A DNA stretch of 64,000 bases from Marisediminicola antarctica (GTDB lineage Bacteria; Actinomycetota; Actinomycetes; Actinomycetales; Microbacteriaceae): NCBI RefSeq assembly GCF_009930795.1, contig NZ_CP017146.1:2604001-2668000 (forward strand), given 5' to 3'. The notes under the pieces are model-generated. The model worked only from the letters and a program-made list of their open reading frames with translations. It was not told where the DNA came from and searched no databases. A program made the position numbers and the translations under genes. Shown one piece after another: positions 7,823-17,490 of the stretch (position 1 is the first letter of the stretch; each line of letters opens with the position of its first letter).

Positions 7823-8722
7823 CTACGGTGTCGGCATTCCCCCGTTGACGTTGAGCGTCTCACCGACCACGTAGCTGGACTCGCCCGACGCGAGGAACAC
7901 GTACGCCGGCGCAAGCTCCGCCGGCTGGCCGGGGCGGCCGAGCGGGGTCGCCTCGCCGAACTCCGGCAGCGCCTCGGTCGGCTGACCGCCCGCAGTCTGC
8001 AGCGGGGTCCAGATCGGTCCGGGGGCCACCGCGTTGACGCGGATTCCCTTGGGGGCAAGCTGTTGCGCCAGCGCCTTCGTGAAGGCGTTGATCGTCGCCT
8101 TGGTCGAGGCATAGTCGACAAGGCTCTCCGAGGGGGAATAGGCCTGGATCGACGTCGTGTTGATGATCGTCGAGCCGGCCCCCAGGTGCGGCAGCGCCGC
8201 CTTGGTGAGCCAGAACATTGCGTAGACGTTGGTCTTGAAGGTCTCGTCGAACTGCTCGTCGGTCAGATCGGCGAGGTCGGCGACCGTCTGCTGCTTGCCT
8301 GCGTTGTTCACGAGGATGTCGAGGCCGCCGAGTTCTTTCACGGCGATGGCGATCAGCTCGCGGCAGAACGCGGCGTCGGTGAGGTCGCCCGGGAGCGCGA
8401 CGGCCTTCTGCCCGGCGGCCTCGATGAGGGCCACGACCTTCTGAGCATCCTTCTCCTCCTCGGGAAGGTATGACACGGCGACATCCGCCCCCTCTCTGGC
8501 GTAGGCGATCGCGACGGCCGCGCCGATGCCGGAGTCCCCACCGGTGACGAGAGCCTTGCGGCCAGCGAGACGGCCGAGCCCCCGGTAGGACTTCTCACCG
8601 TGGTCGGCGGTGTCGTTCAGGGCGGAGTCGAGGCCGGGGCCCGCCTGATACTGGGCGCTCGGGTTGATGTCGGCGTACTTCTTGGAGGGGTCTTCGAAGG
8701 CGTACTGGTCGGAAGCGATGAT
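7823..8722 (-). CDS. Short-chain dehydrogenase/reductase (YghA-like), no canonical start codon
   Basis: This is an NAD(P)-dependent oxidoreductase of about 299 aa. It has the extended N-terminus typical of YghA-like SDRs (SDQYAFEDPSKKY), the cofactor motif TGGDSGIG, NNAG and the catalytic YASTK. Between the upstream in-frame TAG and the conserved N-terminus there is no ATG, GTG or TTG. The only placement that fits is ATC at 8720-8722, preceded by GAAAGG. The first ordinary start, GTG at 8476, would remove the Rossmann glycine motif. Either a rare AUC start is used or the start has mutated. The family call is firm; the substrate is unknown. Confidence 0.82.
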   Translation of the reverse strand: MIASDQYAFEDPSKKYADINPSAQYQAGPGLDSALNDTADHGEKSYRGLGRLAGRKALVTGGDSGIGAAVAIAYAREGADVAVSYLPEEEKDAQKVVALIEAAGQKAVALPGDLTDAAFCRELIAIAVKELGGLDILVNNAGKQQTVADLADLTDEQFDETFKTNVYAMFWLTKAALPHLGAGSTIINTTSIQAYSPSESLVDYASTKATINAFTKALAQQLAPKGIRVNAVAPGPIWTPLQTAGGQPTEALPEFGEATPLGRPGQPAELAPAYVFLASGESSYVVGETLNVNGGMPTP

Positions 8723-8904
8723 TCGTGCCTTTCGTCGGGGGGCGGATGTCTGGCAGCCGGTTGGTTCGGCGCCAGCAGGGTATCCAGCCTAGGAGCGTGC
8801 GAGCTGGGCGGTCCGTGTATTCGCTCTGGGGGTAGCGACGAGTGGGGCCGTCGTGTAGTGAGCCTCCATGATCGCGAGAAACGTCGACCGAGTTCTGTGA
8901 GGCC

Positions 8905-9948
8905 TTATCCAGCAAGGGTGGACGCACGCTCCTCCGGGTCAGGAAGCACACGCCTGAGAACATCGGCGAGCGTCACGATACCGACGAATCGCTCGCCCTC
9001 CCTGACCACCGCAAACTGCTCGCCGGCCTCACGTAAGCGCGCGAGTGCCTCGTGAACCGGGGTGCCGACAGCGATCACGAAGGCGGTGCGAGCCAGCTCG
9101 CGAGCCGGACGCGCGGCCGGTTCGAGAAGCGTGTCGCGCACGTGCACAACGCCGGGCAGCGAGCCCGCGAGCTCCGGGTCGGCTGCGACGAGAATGCGCA
9201 TGTGGCCTGACCGGGACGCAGCGGTCTGCACCTCGGCGACACTGGCGCCGGACGGGACCGCCGTCGGCTCGCTGTCCGAGGCGATGAGCTGCTCGACGTG
9301 CATTGTTTCAAGCTCGATGACACTCGAGATCTGAGAACGGAACGACGACCCCAGCGACCCCACGCTGGCGGAGTGCTCTACGAGGTGACGGATCGTCTCG
9401 GCATTGAGCCCGCCGACAGCGGCGCTCTCAACCGGCTGCACCCCGGTCGCGGCGACGAGGCGGTTAGCGATGCTGTTGACCCAGCTGAGCAGTGGGCGGA
9501 ACAACCACACGAAGGCGCGCGAGGGAATTCCGATGAGAATGGCCGAGCGCTCAGGGTGCGAGATGGCCCACGACTTCGGTGCCATCTCCCCGACCACGAG
9601 GTGCAAGAAGGTGACCAGCAGCAGCGAAAGCGCGAAGGCAGCGCCGCCGGCCGCCCACGAAGGCGTCCCCCACGACTCGAATATCGGGCCCAGCCATCGG
9701 TCGACCGCGGGCTTGGTCACGGCGCCGAGCGCGAACGTGGCTGCGGTGATGCCGAGCTGAGCGCCGGCGAGCATCAGGGTTAGTTCGTTCACGCCGCGCA
9801 GGGCTGCCCTCGCCGAGCGGCTCGTCGCCGCCGATTCTTCGAGGCGGTGACGCCGTGCGCCCAGCAGGGAGAACTCGATGACCACGAAGAACGCGCTGAG
9901 GGCAATGAGAAGCACGGTCACGATAATGATCACCCAGGGATTGCTCAT
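8905..9948 (-). CDS. CNNM/CBS-domain membrane protein (HlyC/CorC family), short form
   Basis: This 347-aa protein has an N-terminal CNNM domain (about three membrane helices, residues 5-145, with AGAQLGITAATFALGAV and LVVGEMAPKSWA) followed by a CBS pair. The CorC_HlyC C-terminal domain is absent. CNNM proteins are implicated in magnesium or cobalt transport. Its start overlaps the stop of the longer paralogue by 4 bp, so the two are translated together and probably form a hetero-oligomer. Confidence 0.88.
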   Translation of the reverse strand: MSNPWVIIIVTVLLIALSAFFVVIEFSLLGARRHRLEESAATSRSARAALRGVNELTLMLAGAQLGITAATFALGAVTKPAVDRWLGPIFESWGTPSWAAGGAAFALSLLLVTFLHLVVGEMAPKSWAISHPERSAILIGIPSRAFVWLFRPLLSWVNSIANRLVAATGVQPVESAAVGGLNAETIRHLVEHSASVGSLGSSFRSQISSVIELETMHVEQLIASDSEPTAVPSGASVAEVQTAASRSGHMRILVAADPELAGSLPGVVHVRDTLLEPAARPARELARTAFVIAVGTPVHEALARLREAGEQFAVVREGERFVGIVTLADVLRRVLPDPEERASTLAG

Positions 9949-11330
9949 CGCTCGACCTCCTTGTCGGTCTCGGGCGCGACGGCGACCTCAACCAAGCTCA
10001 CCCGCACCTTGCTCGGCACGTGACGATCGACCCCGAGAATGTCGACATCGAGCATGCGTCGAGTCGGTTCATCGAGAACCAGGTCGGCGGGGTCGATGGG
10101 AAGAGCGATCCGCACCCTCTCTCCCACCAGGGGCAGCGCACCGCGCTCGGCGATGAGGAGCCCCGCCACGGTCTCGAAGTCGCCGCGGGGCAGGTCGTGA
10201 CCGATGGCGCGCTCGGCCTCATCGACGTGCACATCGCCGCCCATCAGCCACACGTTGTCGCCGTCGGGCTGAAGAACTGAGGTTGCGGCGTCGTCGTGCT
10301 CGTCGGTGATCTCGCCGACGAGCTCTTCAGCGAGGTCTTCGATGGTGAGCACGCCCGCGAAGCCGCCGTACTCGTCGATAACACAGGCGAGTTCGTTGCG
10401 GGTGCGCGTGAGCTGGGCCAGGGCATCCGGCAGCCTCATGAGAGTCGGTACGACCATCGGCGGCCTCATGATCTGCGTCACTGGCGCGTTGTCATCGACC
10501 CCGCCGCGGAGCAGATCAGCGAGTTGCGCGACGCCCACCGGCTCACCGCGAGCATCGATGACCGGATATCTGGTGTGGGCCTTCGCCATGAGGATGCGTA
10601 GCTCCCCCACCGTCGTCTCCGGCCGCACGGTATCGACGTGCGCGCGCGGAATCATCGCGTGCTCGACATCGCGGTGCGGAAAGTCGAGGATGCGGTCCAG
10701 CAGGTAGGACAGTTCGTCGGGCAGGTCGCCGCTCTCGCGCGAGTCCGAGACGATGCGTTCGAGGTCCTCGGCGGTCGCGCTCGTGTCGACGTCATGCACC
10801 GGCTCGATGCGCAGCGTGCGCAGCAGCAGATTGGCGGCGCGGTCGAAGACCGTGATGAGCCAGCCGAACGCGGTCAAATAGATCGTCGTCGACCTCGCGA
10901 GCCCTTTGGCGAGAGGTTCGGGGTTGGCGATGGCGTAGTTCTTCGGGAACAGCTCGCCGAAGATCATCTGCACGATCGTCGAGGCCACAAGCGCAAGCAG
11001 TGTTCCGACCGTGATGCTCACCGCGGCAGGAATCCCGACTCCCCCGAGCAGAACTCCGAGGGACTGACCGACGAGCGGTTCTGCGACGAACCCGACGAGC
11101 AGACCCGTCACGGTGATTCCGAGCTGCGCACCCGAGAGCATGAACGAGGTGCGGCGCGTCACGGCGAGCGCGCGCTTCGCCGATTTGTCGCCCGAATCGG
11201 CCTGTGCGGAGAGCTTTCGGCGGTCGACCGACATGTAGGCGAATTCTTGGGCGACGAAGTATCCGTTTGCCGCGATGATCACCAGAATCACCAGAATGCC
11301 CAGAAGCAGCGTGAGCACCTCGCCGATCAT
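9945..11330 (-). CDS. CNNM/CBS/CorC_HlyC membrane protein, long form
   Basis: This 461-aa protein has a CNNM membrane domain (SGAQLGITVTGLLVGFVAEP, FGELFPKNYAIANPEPLA), two CBS motifs (one with RYPVIDARGEPVGVAQL) and a C-terminal CorC_HlyC domain (MGGDVHVDEAERAIGHDLPRG). Such proteins act in divalent-cation homeostasis, mainly Mg2+. It is the first gene of a two-gene operon with the shorter paralogue. The family is firm; the direction of transport is debated for the whole family. Confidence 0.9.
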   Translation of the reverse strand: MIGEVLTLLLGILVILVIIAANGYFVAQEFAYMSVDRRKLSAQADSGDKSAKRALAVTRRTSFMLSGAQLGITVTGLLVGFVAEPLVGQSLGVLLGGVGIPAAVSITVGTLLALVASTIVQMIFGELFPKNYAIANPEPLAKGLARSTTIYLTAFGWLITVFDRAANLLLRTLRIEPVHDVDTSATAEDLERIVSDSRESGDLPDELSYLLDRILDFPHRDVEHAMIPRAHVDTVRPETTVGELRILMAKAHTRYPVIDARGEPVGVAQLADLLRGGVDDNAPVTQIMRPPMVVPTLMRLPDALAQLTRTRNELACVIDEYGGFAGVLTIEDLAEELVGEITDEHDDAATSVLQPDGDNVWLMGGDVHVDEAERAIGHDLPRGDFETVAGLLIAERGALPLVGERVRIALPIDPADLVLDEPTRRMLDVDILGVDRHVPSKVRVSLVEVAVAPETDKEVER

Positions 11331-11555
11331 TGGCTGCCTACTGAGAGCGTTTCGCGATCACAACAATGGTCGGGGTCAGAAGATGACCCTGTAGAACTGG
11401 TCGTGTGGTCCACGTGGGTGGCGATGCCTCCTGTTTAGATGTTTGAGGAGGAGCTTACAACGAGCGGCTGGCGAGATACTTAATGCTCTGCGGAACGGCA
11501 AACCGACAGATCACCCCACCAAGCAGCGGCACACCGCCAACTGAGGACACGAGCA

Positions 11556-12842
11556 ATGGCCGAACGCACTGACAAGATCACCCTCGCTGGCTCGATATCG
11601 CTCGGCACCGGGGTGATGATCGGCGCGGGGATCTTCGCTCTCGTCGGCCAGGTTGCCGGGTTCGCCGGCGACTGGTTCCCGCTCGCGTTCTTACTCGGAG
11701 CCATCGTCGCCGGAGTTAGCTCTTACTCCTACACCCGCTACTCCAGCGAGAACCCGTCGTCGGGCGGTATCGCGATGCTGTTGAAGGATGCGTATGGTCC
11801 GGGCGTGGCTGCGGGCTCGTTCTCGCTGTTCATGTACGTGTCGATGGTGGTCGCCGAGAGCCTGCTGGCACGCACGTTCGGCACCTACCTGCTGCGTCCC
11901 TTCGGTCTGCAGGACTCGGCGATTCTCGTGCCTGTACTGGGTGTTGCGGCCATCGTCGGAGCGGCCGTGGTGAACCTCCTCGGCAACAAGCTCGTCGAAG
12001 GCTCGGCGACCACGACAGCGGTGCTGAAGATCCTCGGTATCGCCGTACTCGCAATGGCCGGACTGATCGGAACCGCCGTATCCGGCAATGGGTTCTTCGC
12101 CGAAGCATCCGGGGACTCGTTCGATGTGTTCGGCCTGCTCGCCGGGACCACCCTGTGCGTGCTCGCCTACAAGGGCTTCACGACCATCACCAATCAGGGT
12201 GATGACATCCAGGATCCGAAGAAGAACATTGCGCGGTCGATCGTCATCTCCCTGCTCATCTGCACCGTGCTTTATCTGCTGATCACGGTGTCGGTCGAGT
12301 CGAGCATCGGAGCGAAAGGGGCGGTCGACGCCCGCGACTACGCACTCGCGCAAGCGGCCGAGCCGCTCTTCGGTGCCTGGGGCGTCGGAATCACCGTCGC
12401 CATCGCCGTCGTCGCGACACTTTCGGGCCTCCTCGCGAGCCTGTACTCCGTGTCGCGCCTTTACGCGATGTTGCAAGAGATGCGACAGGCGCCGTCACTG
12501 CCGAACAAGGTCACACACCAGCCGATGATCATCACCGCCGGCCTGGCCATCGTGGCCACTGCATTTCTGGATCTCAGCCAGATCGCCTCAATGGGAGCGT
12601 TCCTCTACCTCGCCATGGACATCGCCGTGCAATGGGGCGTCATCCGCCATCTGCGCGCAAAGATCGACGCGAAGCCCTGGCTTCCGGCGCTCACAATCGC
12701 CCTCGACCTCGCGATCCTCATCCCCTTCACCATCTTGAAAGTGCAGAACGATACCCTCACCGTCATCGTTGCCGCATCGGTTGCCGCAGCCATCGTCATC
12801 GCGCAGGTCATCACGATGCGTGTGCGTGCCCGGCAGGAGTAA
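11556..12842 (+). CDS. APC-superfamily amino-acid/polyamine permease
   Basis: This 428-aa protein has about 12 membrane segments. It opens with the APC signature GTGVMIGAGIFALVGQVAG in helix 1 and has AYKGFTTITNQGDDIQDPKKNIARSI after helix 6. The ATG at 11556 gives the usual start just before helix 1; the ribosome site is weak (TGAGGACACGAGCA). It stands alone between a CNNM operon and a ROK regulator. The substrate is not predictable. Confidence 0.88.
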   Translation: MAERTDKITLAGSISLGTGVMIGAGIFALVGQVAGFAGDWFPLAFLLGAIVAGVSSYSYTRYSSENPSSGGIAMLLKDAYGPGVAAGSFSLFMYVSMVVAESLLARTFGTYLLRPFGLQDSAILVPVLGVAAIVGAAVVNLLGNKLVEGSATTTAVLKILGIAVLAMAGLIGTAVSGNGFFAEASGDSFDVFGLLAGTTLCVLAYKGFTTITNQGDDIQDPKKNIARSIVISLLICTVLYLLITVSVESSIGAKGAVDARDYALAQAAEPLFGAWGVGITVAIAVVATLSGLLASLYSVSRLYAMLQEMRQAPSLPNKVTHQPMIITAGLAIVATAFLDLSQIASMGAFLYLAMDIAVQWGVIRHLRAKIDAKPWLPALTIALDLAILIPFTILKVQNDTLTVIVAASVAAAIVIAQVITMRVRARQE

Positions 12843-13075
12843 ATCGCTCGGAGCGCACCCGGACCACGAATCGACTGGGAACTTGCCCCGATTCCAGTAG
12901 TGGACGTGCGGCATGTTCCGCGTAAACCGGCACTTCGCAATCTCTTAGTTCACGACTGTATAAAGATGACTCACAACCGGGTTCAATTGGCCGCGTCAAT
13001 CGCGAGTTCTCTGCAATTTGGGCAATAAACCTACGTCTTCTGGCGATTGAAGCTTGCGCAAACAGCCGAAGTATG

Positions 13076-13095
13076 TTTATTTAGTCCTGAACAAA
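13076..13095 (+). promoter_or_regulatory. ROK-type operator upstream of the first alpha-glucan locus
   Basis: An imperfect inverted repeat, TTTATTTAG (13076-13084) and CTGAACAAA (13087-13095), matches at 7 of 9 positions around a 2-bp centre. It ends 10 bp before the ROK start codon and overlaps the ribosome site. Form and place suit autoregulation by the NagC/Mlc-like protein downstream. Confidence 0.5.
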
Positions 13096-13104
13096 GGTGT
13101 TGAT

Positions 13105-14370
13105 ATGAGTACTCGAATCTCCCGTGCAGCCGATGTGCGACGGTCGGCGATTCTCGCCAGACTCGGCGCGCAGGGCTCTGCGTCGCGAGCCGAACTCGCC
13201 CGCGCGCTCGACGTCTCCCCTGCGCTCGTCACCCAGCTCACCCGCGCGCTCCTGACCGACGGTCTCATCGTCGAGCTTGAGACGTCGTCGTCTCAGGGCG
13301 GCCGCCCCGGACGCCTGCTTGGACTCGCATCCGCCGCGGGTCACTCCATAGGCGTGAAGATCGCCGCCGACCACGTCGCGTTCGTCGAGGCCGGCATCGA
13401 CGGTTCCGTTATCCGCAGTGCAATCGAGCCGTTCGACGCAACCTCGCCCGACGCCATCGGATCCCTCGTTGGTTTGCTGCGCCGGTTCATCGAGGGTGAC
13501 AGCGAAGGACCCATCCTCGGCATCGGCGTCGGCCTGCCGGGAACGGTCGACGACCAGGGCGAGGGAATCGTCGAGTCGACCCAACTCGGCTGGCACGGCG
13601 TGAAGCTCGGGGCGGCGCTCCGCGACGCGCTCGCGCTGCCCGTGCTGATCGACAACAACGTCACCGCACTCAGCATGGCTGAGCTGCTCTACGGAGAAGG
13701 CCGCACGGTTTCCTCGTTCCTCGTCGTCACCGTCGGCACCGGCATCGGGAGCGGCATCGTCTTCGACGGTGCAGTGATGCGCGGGCACGCGGGCGGGGCG
13801 GGCGAGATCGGCCACATCCCCACCGTTGAGAACGGCCCGCTCTGCCAGTGCGGCAACCACGGGTGCCTCGAGGCGATCATCGGCGAGTCTGCCCTCGTGG
13901 CGCAGGCGCGCGAGCTCGGCGTGATCGGACGACTCTCGGGAATGGCGTCCCTTCTGGCCGAGGCGAACGCGGGCAACCCTGTCGCGCAGAAGTTGTTCGG
14001 CGATGCCGGGCACCTCCTCGGGCGCGCTCTCGCCGGCGTCGTGAACCTGCTCGACCCCGCGGTCGTGCTCCTCCTCGGCGAGGGGATGCCTGCATGGCCG
14101 CACTGGGCCTTTGGCTTCGAGCCGTCCTTCCGCGCCTCACTAATCCCCGCCAAGCGCAACCTCGACGTGATCGTCGAGTCCTGGCAGGATGACCGCTGGG
14201 CACAGGGAGCCGCCGCGCTCGTGCTCGCCACCCCGTTCGACGCCACGGGGATTGCGGGCGACCAGGGCGAGCTCGTGCGGAAGCGACTCAATGCCTTGAT
14301 GACCGACGACTCCGCATCGGGACTCGACGCTGCAAACGCCATCATCGACGGATCGGCGGCGAACGCATGA
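13105..14370 (+). CDS. ROK-family transcriptional regulator
   Basis: This 421-aa repressor has an N-terminal winged helix (SASRAELARALDVSPALVTQLTRALLTDGL) and a sugar-kinase-like ROK domain. The zinc motif CQCGNHGCLEA is intact, after GGAGEIGHIP. The ATG at 13105 follows AAAGG and was preferred to an earlier in-frame ATG at 13054 that lies across the probable operator. It overlaps the first permease gene by 4 bp, heading an operon of ROK, two permeases, binding protein, GH15 and GH31. The effector is probably an alpha-glucoside or glucose, inferred from the operon. Confidence 0.9.
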   Translation: MSTRISRAADVRRSAILARLGAQGSASRAELARALDVSPALVTQLTRALLTDGLIVELETSSSQGGRPGRLLGLASAAGHSIGVKIAADHVAFVEAGIDGSVIRSAIEPFDATSPDAIGSLVGLLRRFIEGDSEGPILGIGVGLPGTVDDQGEGIVESTQLGWHGVKLGAALRDALALPVLIDNNVTALSMAELLYGEGRTVSSFLVVTVGTGIGSGIVFDGAVMRGHAGGAGEIGHIPTVENGPLCQCGNHGCLEAIIGESALVAQARELGVIGRLSGMASLLAEANAGNPVAQKLFGDAGHLLGRALAGVVNLLDPAVVLLLGEGMPAWPHWAFGFEPSFRASLIPAKRNLDVIVESWQDDRWAQGAAALVLATPFDATGIAGDQGELVRKRLNALMTDDSASGLDAANAIIDGSAANA

Positions 14371-15338
14371 CCGCCCTCCACACGCCGCCCACCTCCACGA
14401 TCGCTCCGGGGGTGCCGTCCGTCGCCGCGAAGGCGAAGCTCCGTGCTCCGAACCGGTCCCCCCGCAGCTCCCGGCTGCGATACACGCTCGTCGTGCTCGC
14501 GTTCCTGCTCCCGAGCGCGATTCCGCTCGTGATGTTCACACTTGCCCCCATGTTCGGAGCCCTCTGGGTGAGTCTGCATGAGTGGAACCTCATCGGGAAG
14601 ATGGAGTGGGTGGGGTTTGCAAACTACGCCTCCCTCGCCGTCGACCCCGACACCCACCGCGCGTTCCTGAACACCATCTACTACATCGTGGGGTACCTGC
14701 CGCTTGTCTACGTCGGCGGGCTGATGATCGCCCTCGCCCTCAATTCACAGATGCCCGCGCGCGCCTTCCTTCGCGGAATCTACTTCCTCCCCGTCGTCAC
14801 CAGCTGGATTGTCGTCGCGCTGGTCTGGCGCTGGCTGCTCAACCCCGAGTACGGGGTCGTGAACTACGTGCTCGGGCTCGTCGGCATCGATGGACCCGGC
14901 TGGTGGACCGACCCGCAGTGGGCGATGCCGTCGATCATCCTCGCGTCGGCGTGGAAGGATCTCGGGTTCGTCATGGTGATTCTGCTCGCCGGCCTCCAGG
15001 CGATCCCCACCGACCTCTACGAAGCCGCGACCGTCGACGGGGCGGGGCGGTGGCGCCGACTTGTGTCCATCACGCTGCCGATGCTCTCACCGTCGACCTT
15101 CTTCGTGATCGTCATCTCGTTGATCAACGGGTTTCAGGTCTTCGATCAGGTGTACGCGATGACCGGGGGTGGGCCTGCGGGGGCCAGCCAGGTCGTCGTG
15201 CAACAGGTGTACGACCTGACCTTCCGCTATGGCCGGGCCGGTGAGGCATCCGCCCTCTCCTGGATGCTCTTCATCGTCGTTCTCGCCGTCACACTCATCC
15301 AAATCCGTGGCCAGAAGAAGTGGGTCAACTATGCGTAA
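14367..15338 (+). CDS. ABC sugar permease, MalF type
   Basis: This 323-aa inner-membrane component of a carbohydrate importer has six core helices and the cytoplasmic EAA loop (YEAATVDGAGRWRRLVSITLPML) that contacts the ATPase. The C-terminal RGQKKW tail is normal. It overlaps both neighbours, ROK by 4 bp and the MalG-type permease by 8 bp. No ATPase gene lies in the operon, so a shared MsiK/MsmX-type ATPase encoded elsewhere is implied. Confidence 0.92.
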   Translation: MTALHTPPTSTIAPGVPSVAAKAKLRAPNRSPRSSRLRYTLVVLAFLLPSAIPLVMFTLAPMFGALWVSLHEWNLIGKMEWVGFANYASLAVDPDTHRAFLNTIYYIVGYLPLVYVGGLMIALALNSQMPARAFLRGIYFLPVVTSWIVVALVWRWLLNPEYGVVNYVLGLVGIDGPGWWTDPQWAMPSIILASAWKDLGFVMVILLAGLQAIPTDLYEAATVDGAGRWRRLVSITLPMLSPSTFFVIVISLINGFQVFDQVYAMTGGGPAGASQVVVQQVYDLTFRYGRAGEASALSWMLFIVVLAVTLIQIRGQKKWVNYA

Positions 15339-16143
15339 GCGCTCAGCTGTCGCCCTCACGATCGTGGTCTCGATCGGTGCGCTGGCAATGTTCTTCCCCT
15401 TCCTCTGGACGATCATCACCTCGATCTCCAGCGGCGCCGGGCTCTCGGCATCGCCGCAGCTCATCCCGGATGACCCGTCTCTCTCGGCCTACGCCGAACT
15501 GTTCGACAACACCCCCTTCCTGCAGGTAATCGCCAACAGCCTCGGTCTCGCAATCGCGACGACAGTTGCCCAGCTCGCCACCAGTGCACTGGCCGCCTAC
15601 GCCTTCAGCCGGCTCCCTTTTCGCGGCAGCAACCTCGTCTTCGCGATCTACCTGGCGACGATGATGATCCCCATCCAGGTGCTCATCGTTCCGCTGTTCA
15701 TCGAGATCAAGATGCTCGGACTGCTCAACACCTACGTCGGGGTTCTGCTGCCCGGTCTCGCCTCGGCGTTCGGGGTGTTCCTGCTCCGCCAGGCCATGAA
15801 CGCGGTTCCGCGCGAACTGGACGAGGCCGCAAAGATCGACGGTGCCGGCCACTTCCGCATCTTCGGCACGATCGTCATGCCACTCGTCGGCCCGGCTGTC
15901 GCGACCCTCACCGTGTTCGCGTTCATGAGCAGCTGGAACAGCTTTCTCTGGCCGCTCATCGTGCTCCGCACCCCCGAGCTACAGACCCTGCCCATCGCAC
16001 TCGCGGGACTGCAGGGCCAATACACGACCCAGTGGGACGTGCTCATGGCCGGATCGGTCATCAGCGTGATCCCGATGGTGTTGATCTACATCTTTGCCCA
16101 GCGTTACGTGATCCAAGGCGTAGCAAACACCGGAATCAAATAG
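15331..16143 (+). CDS. ABC sugar permease, MalG type
   Basis: This 270-aa partner permease has the EAA loop DEAAKIDGAGHFRIFGTIVMPL and the usual MalG ending in RYVIQGVANTGIK. The ATG at 15331 was chosen over an earlier in-frame start because the first helix follows directly and the overlap with MalF is short. It forms the heterodimeric channel with the preceding permease. Confidence 0.92.
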   Translation: MRKRSAVALTIVVSIGALAMFFPFLWTIITSISSGAGLSASPQLIPDDPSLSAYAELFDNTPFLQVIANSLGLAIATTVAQLATSALAAYAFSRLPFRGSNLVFAIYLATMMIPIQVLIVPLFIEIKMLGLLNTYVGVLLPGLASAFGVFLLRQAMNAVPRELDEAAKIDGAGHFRIFGTIVMPLVGPAVATLTVFAFMSSWNSFLWPLIVLRTPELQTLPIALAGLQGQYTTQWDVLMAGSVISVIPMVLIYIFAQRYVIQGVANTGIK

Positions 16144-16183
16144 ACCACAACACTGCACCACCAATCGAAGGAGATTACACAGC

Positions 16184-17443
16184 ATGTCTCGCCTCACTCA
16201 GATCGCCGCGTTCAGCACTGCCGCAGCCGTCGCCGCCGCCCTCGCCGGATGCTCCGGCGGAGCATCCGGAACCGCCTCGGGAGATGGCGGCGGCGACGTC
16301 ACCATCAGCTACTCCAACTTCATCTCCAACGGCGGCAACGAGGAGAACCTCGATGCCATCGTCGCCGCTTTCGAAGACGAGAACCCGGGCATCATCGTTG
16401 ATGTCGCCACCCTCCCCTACGCCGACTACTTCACTACCCTGCAGACCGACCTCGCGGCCGGAACCCAAGCCGACGTGTTCGACATCGAATACGCGAACTT
16501 CGGCACCTACGTCGCCGACGGCGTCATCGCACCACTCGAGGATGTCGACACGAGCGTCTACCGCACCTCGCTCGCCGACGCGTACTCGTCCGACGGCGCG
16601 CAGTACGCGCTCCCGAGCTCCTTCTCCAACGTCGTGCTGTTCTACAACTCCGACCTGTTCGACGCGGCAGGGCTCGACTACCCGACCTCCGACTGGACCT
16701 GGGAAGACGAGAAAGTGGCCGCGGAGCAACTGACCGACGAGGCAGCCGGGGTGTACGGCGACTACCAGCCGATCAGCTACTACGAGTACTACAAGGCCGT
16801 CGCCCAGGCCGGCGGGGACTTCCTCGCCGACGACGGCATATCCGTCGCCTTCGACTCGCCGGAGGGCATCGCCGCCGCCGAGTGGCTCGTCGGCAAGAGC
16901 GGCACCGTGATGCCCACCCCCGAGCAGGGCGCCGGCACACCGGACTACGACAGCGGCCTCTTCCTCGACGGAAAGCTCGCCATGTGGCACTCGGGCATCT
17001 GGATGTTCGGCGCCCTCGCCGACGCCACCTTCAACTGGGACATCGCGGTCGAACCCGGAGACGCCCAGAAGGCGAGCGCACTCTTCTCCAACGCAGTCGC
17101 CGTGTCGTCGAGCTCCGACGAGAAGGAAGCCGCGCAGGCCTTCGCCGAGTTCCTCACCTCCTCGAGCACGATGGTCGAGACCCGTCTCGACGCCGGCTGG
17201 GAACTGCCGCCGGTCTCGGATGACTCACTGCTCGCCTCCTACCTCGGCAAGGGCGCCCCGGCGAACCGCCAGGCCGTGTTCGACGCCCTCGAGAACGTCG
17301 CGCTCCCGCCGATCGTCGCCGAGGGGCAGACGGAGATGCAGGACATCGTCTCGGAGGAGCTGACCGAGGCGGCCGCCGGCCGCAAGAGCGTCGAGGAGGC
17401 CGTCTCCTCCGCCGCAGAACGGGTCAACGCGGTCATCGGCTGA
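16184..17443 (+). CDS. Extracellular solute-binding lipoprotein, family 1
   Basis: This 419-aa lipoprotein has signal plus lipobox LAGC at about residues 20-23, a Ser/Gly linker and a maltose-binding-type fold (EENLDAIVAAFEDENPGI, later LDGKLAMWHSGIWMFGAL). The AAGGAGA site lies 9 nt before the ATG. It feeds the MalF/MalG pair upstream. The neighbouring GH15 and GH31 enzymes point to short alpha-glucans, perhaps isomaltose-type oligosaccharides. Confidence 0.92.
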   Translation: MSRLTQIAAFSTAAAVAAALAGCSGGASGTASGDGGGDVTISYSNFISNGGNEENLDAIVAAFEDENPGIIVDVATLPYADYFTTLQTDLAAGTQADVFDIEYANFGTYVADGVIAPLEDVDTSVYRTSLADAYSSDGAQYALPSSFSNVVLFYNSDLFDAAGLDYPTSDWTWEDEKVAAEQLTDEAAGVYGDYQPISYYEYYKAVAQAGGDFLADDGISVAFDSPEGIAAAEWLVGKSGTVMPTPEQGAGTPDYDSGLFLDGKLAMWHSGIWMFGALADATFNWDIAVEPGDAQKASALFSNAVAVSSSSDEKEAAQAFAEFLTSSSTMVETRLDAGWELPPVSDDSLLASYLGKGAPANRQAVFDALENVALPPIVAEGQTEMQDIVSEELTEAAAGRKSVEEAVSSAAERVNAVIG

Positions 17444-17490
17444 CCCGCACCACACCCAATTCATCCATCACCACCGTTCCTGGAGCACTC

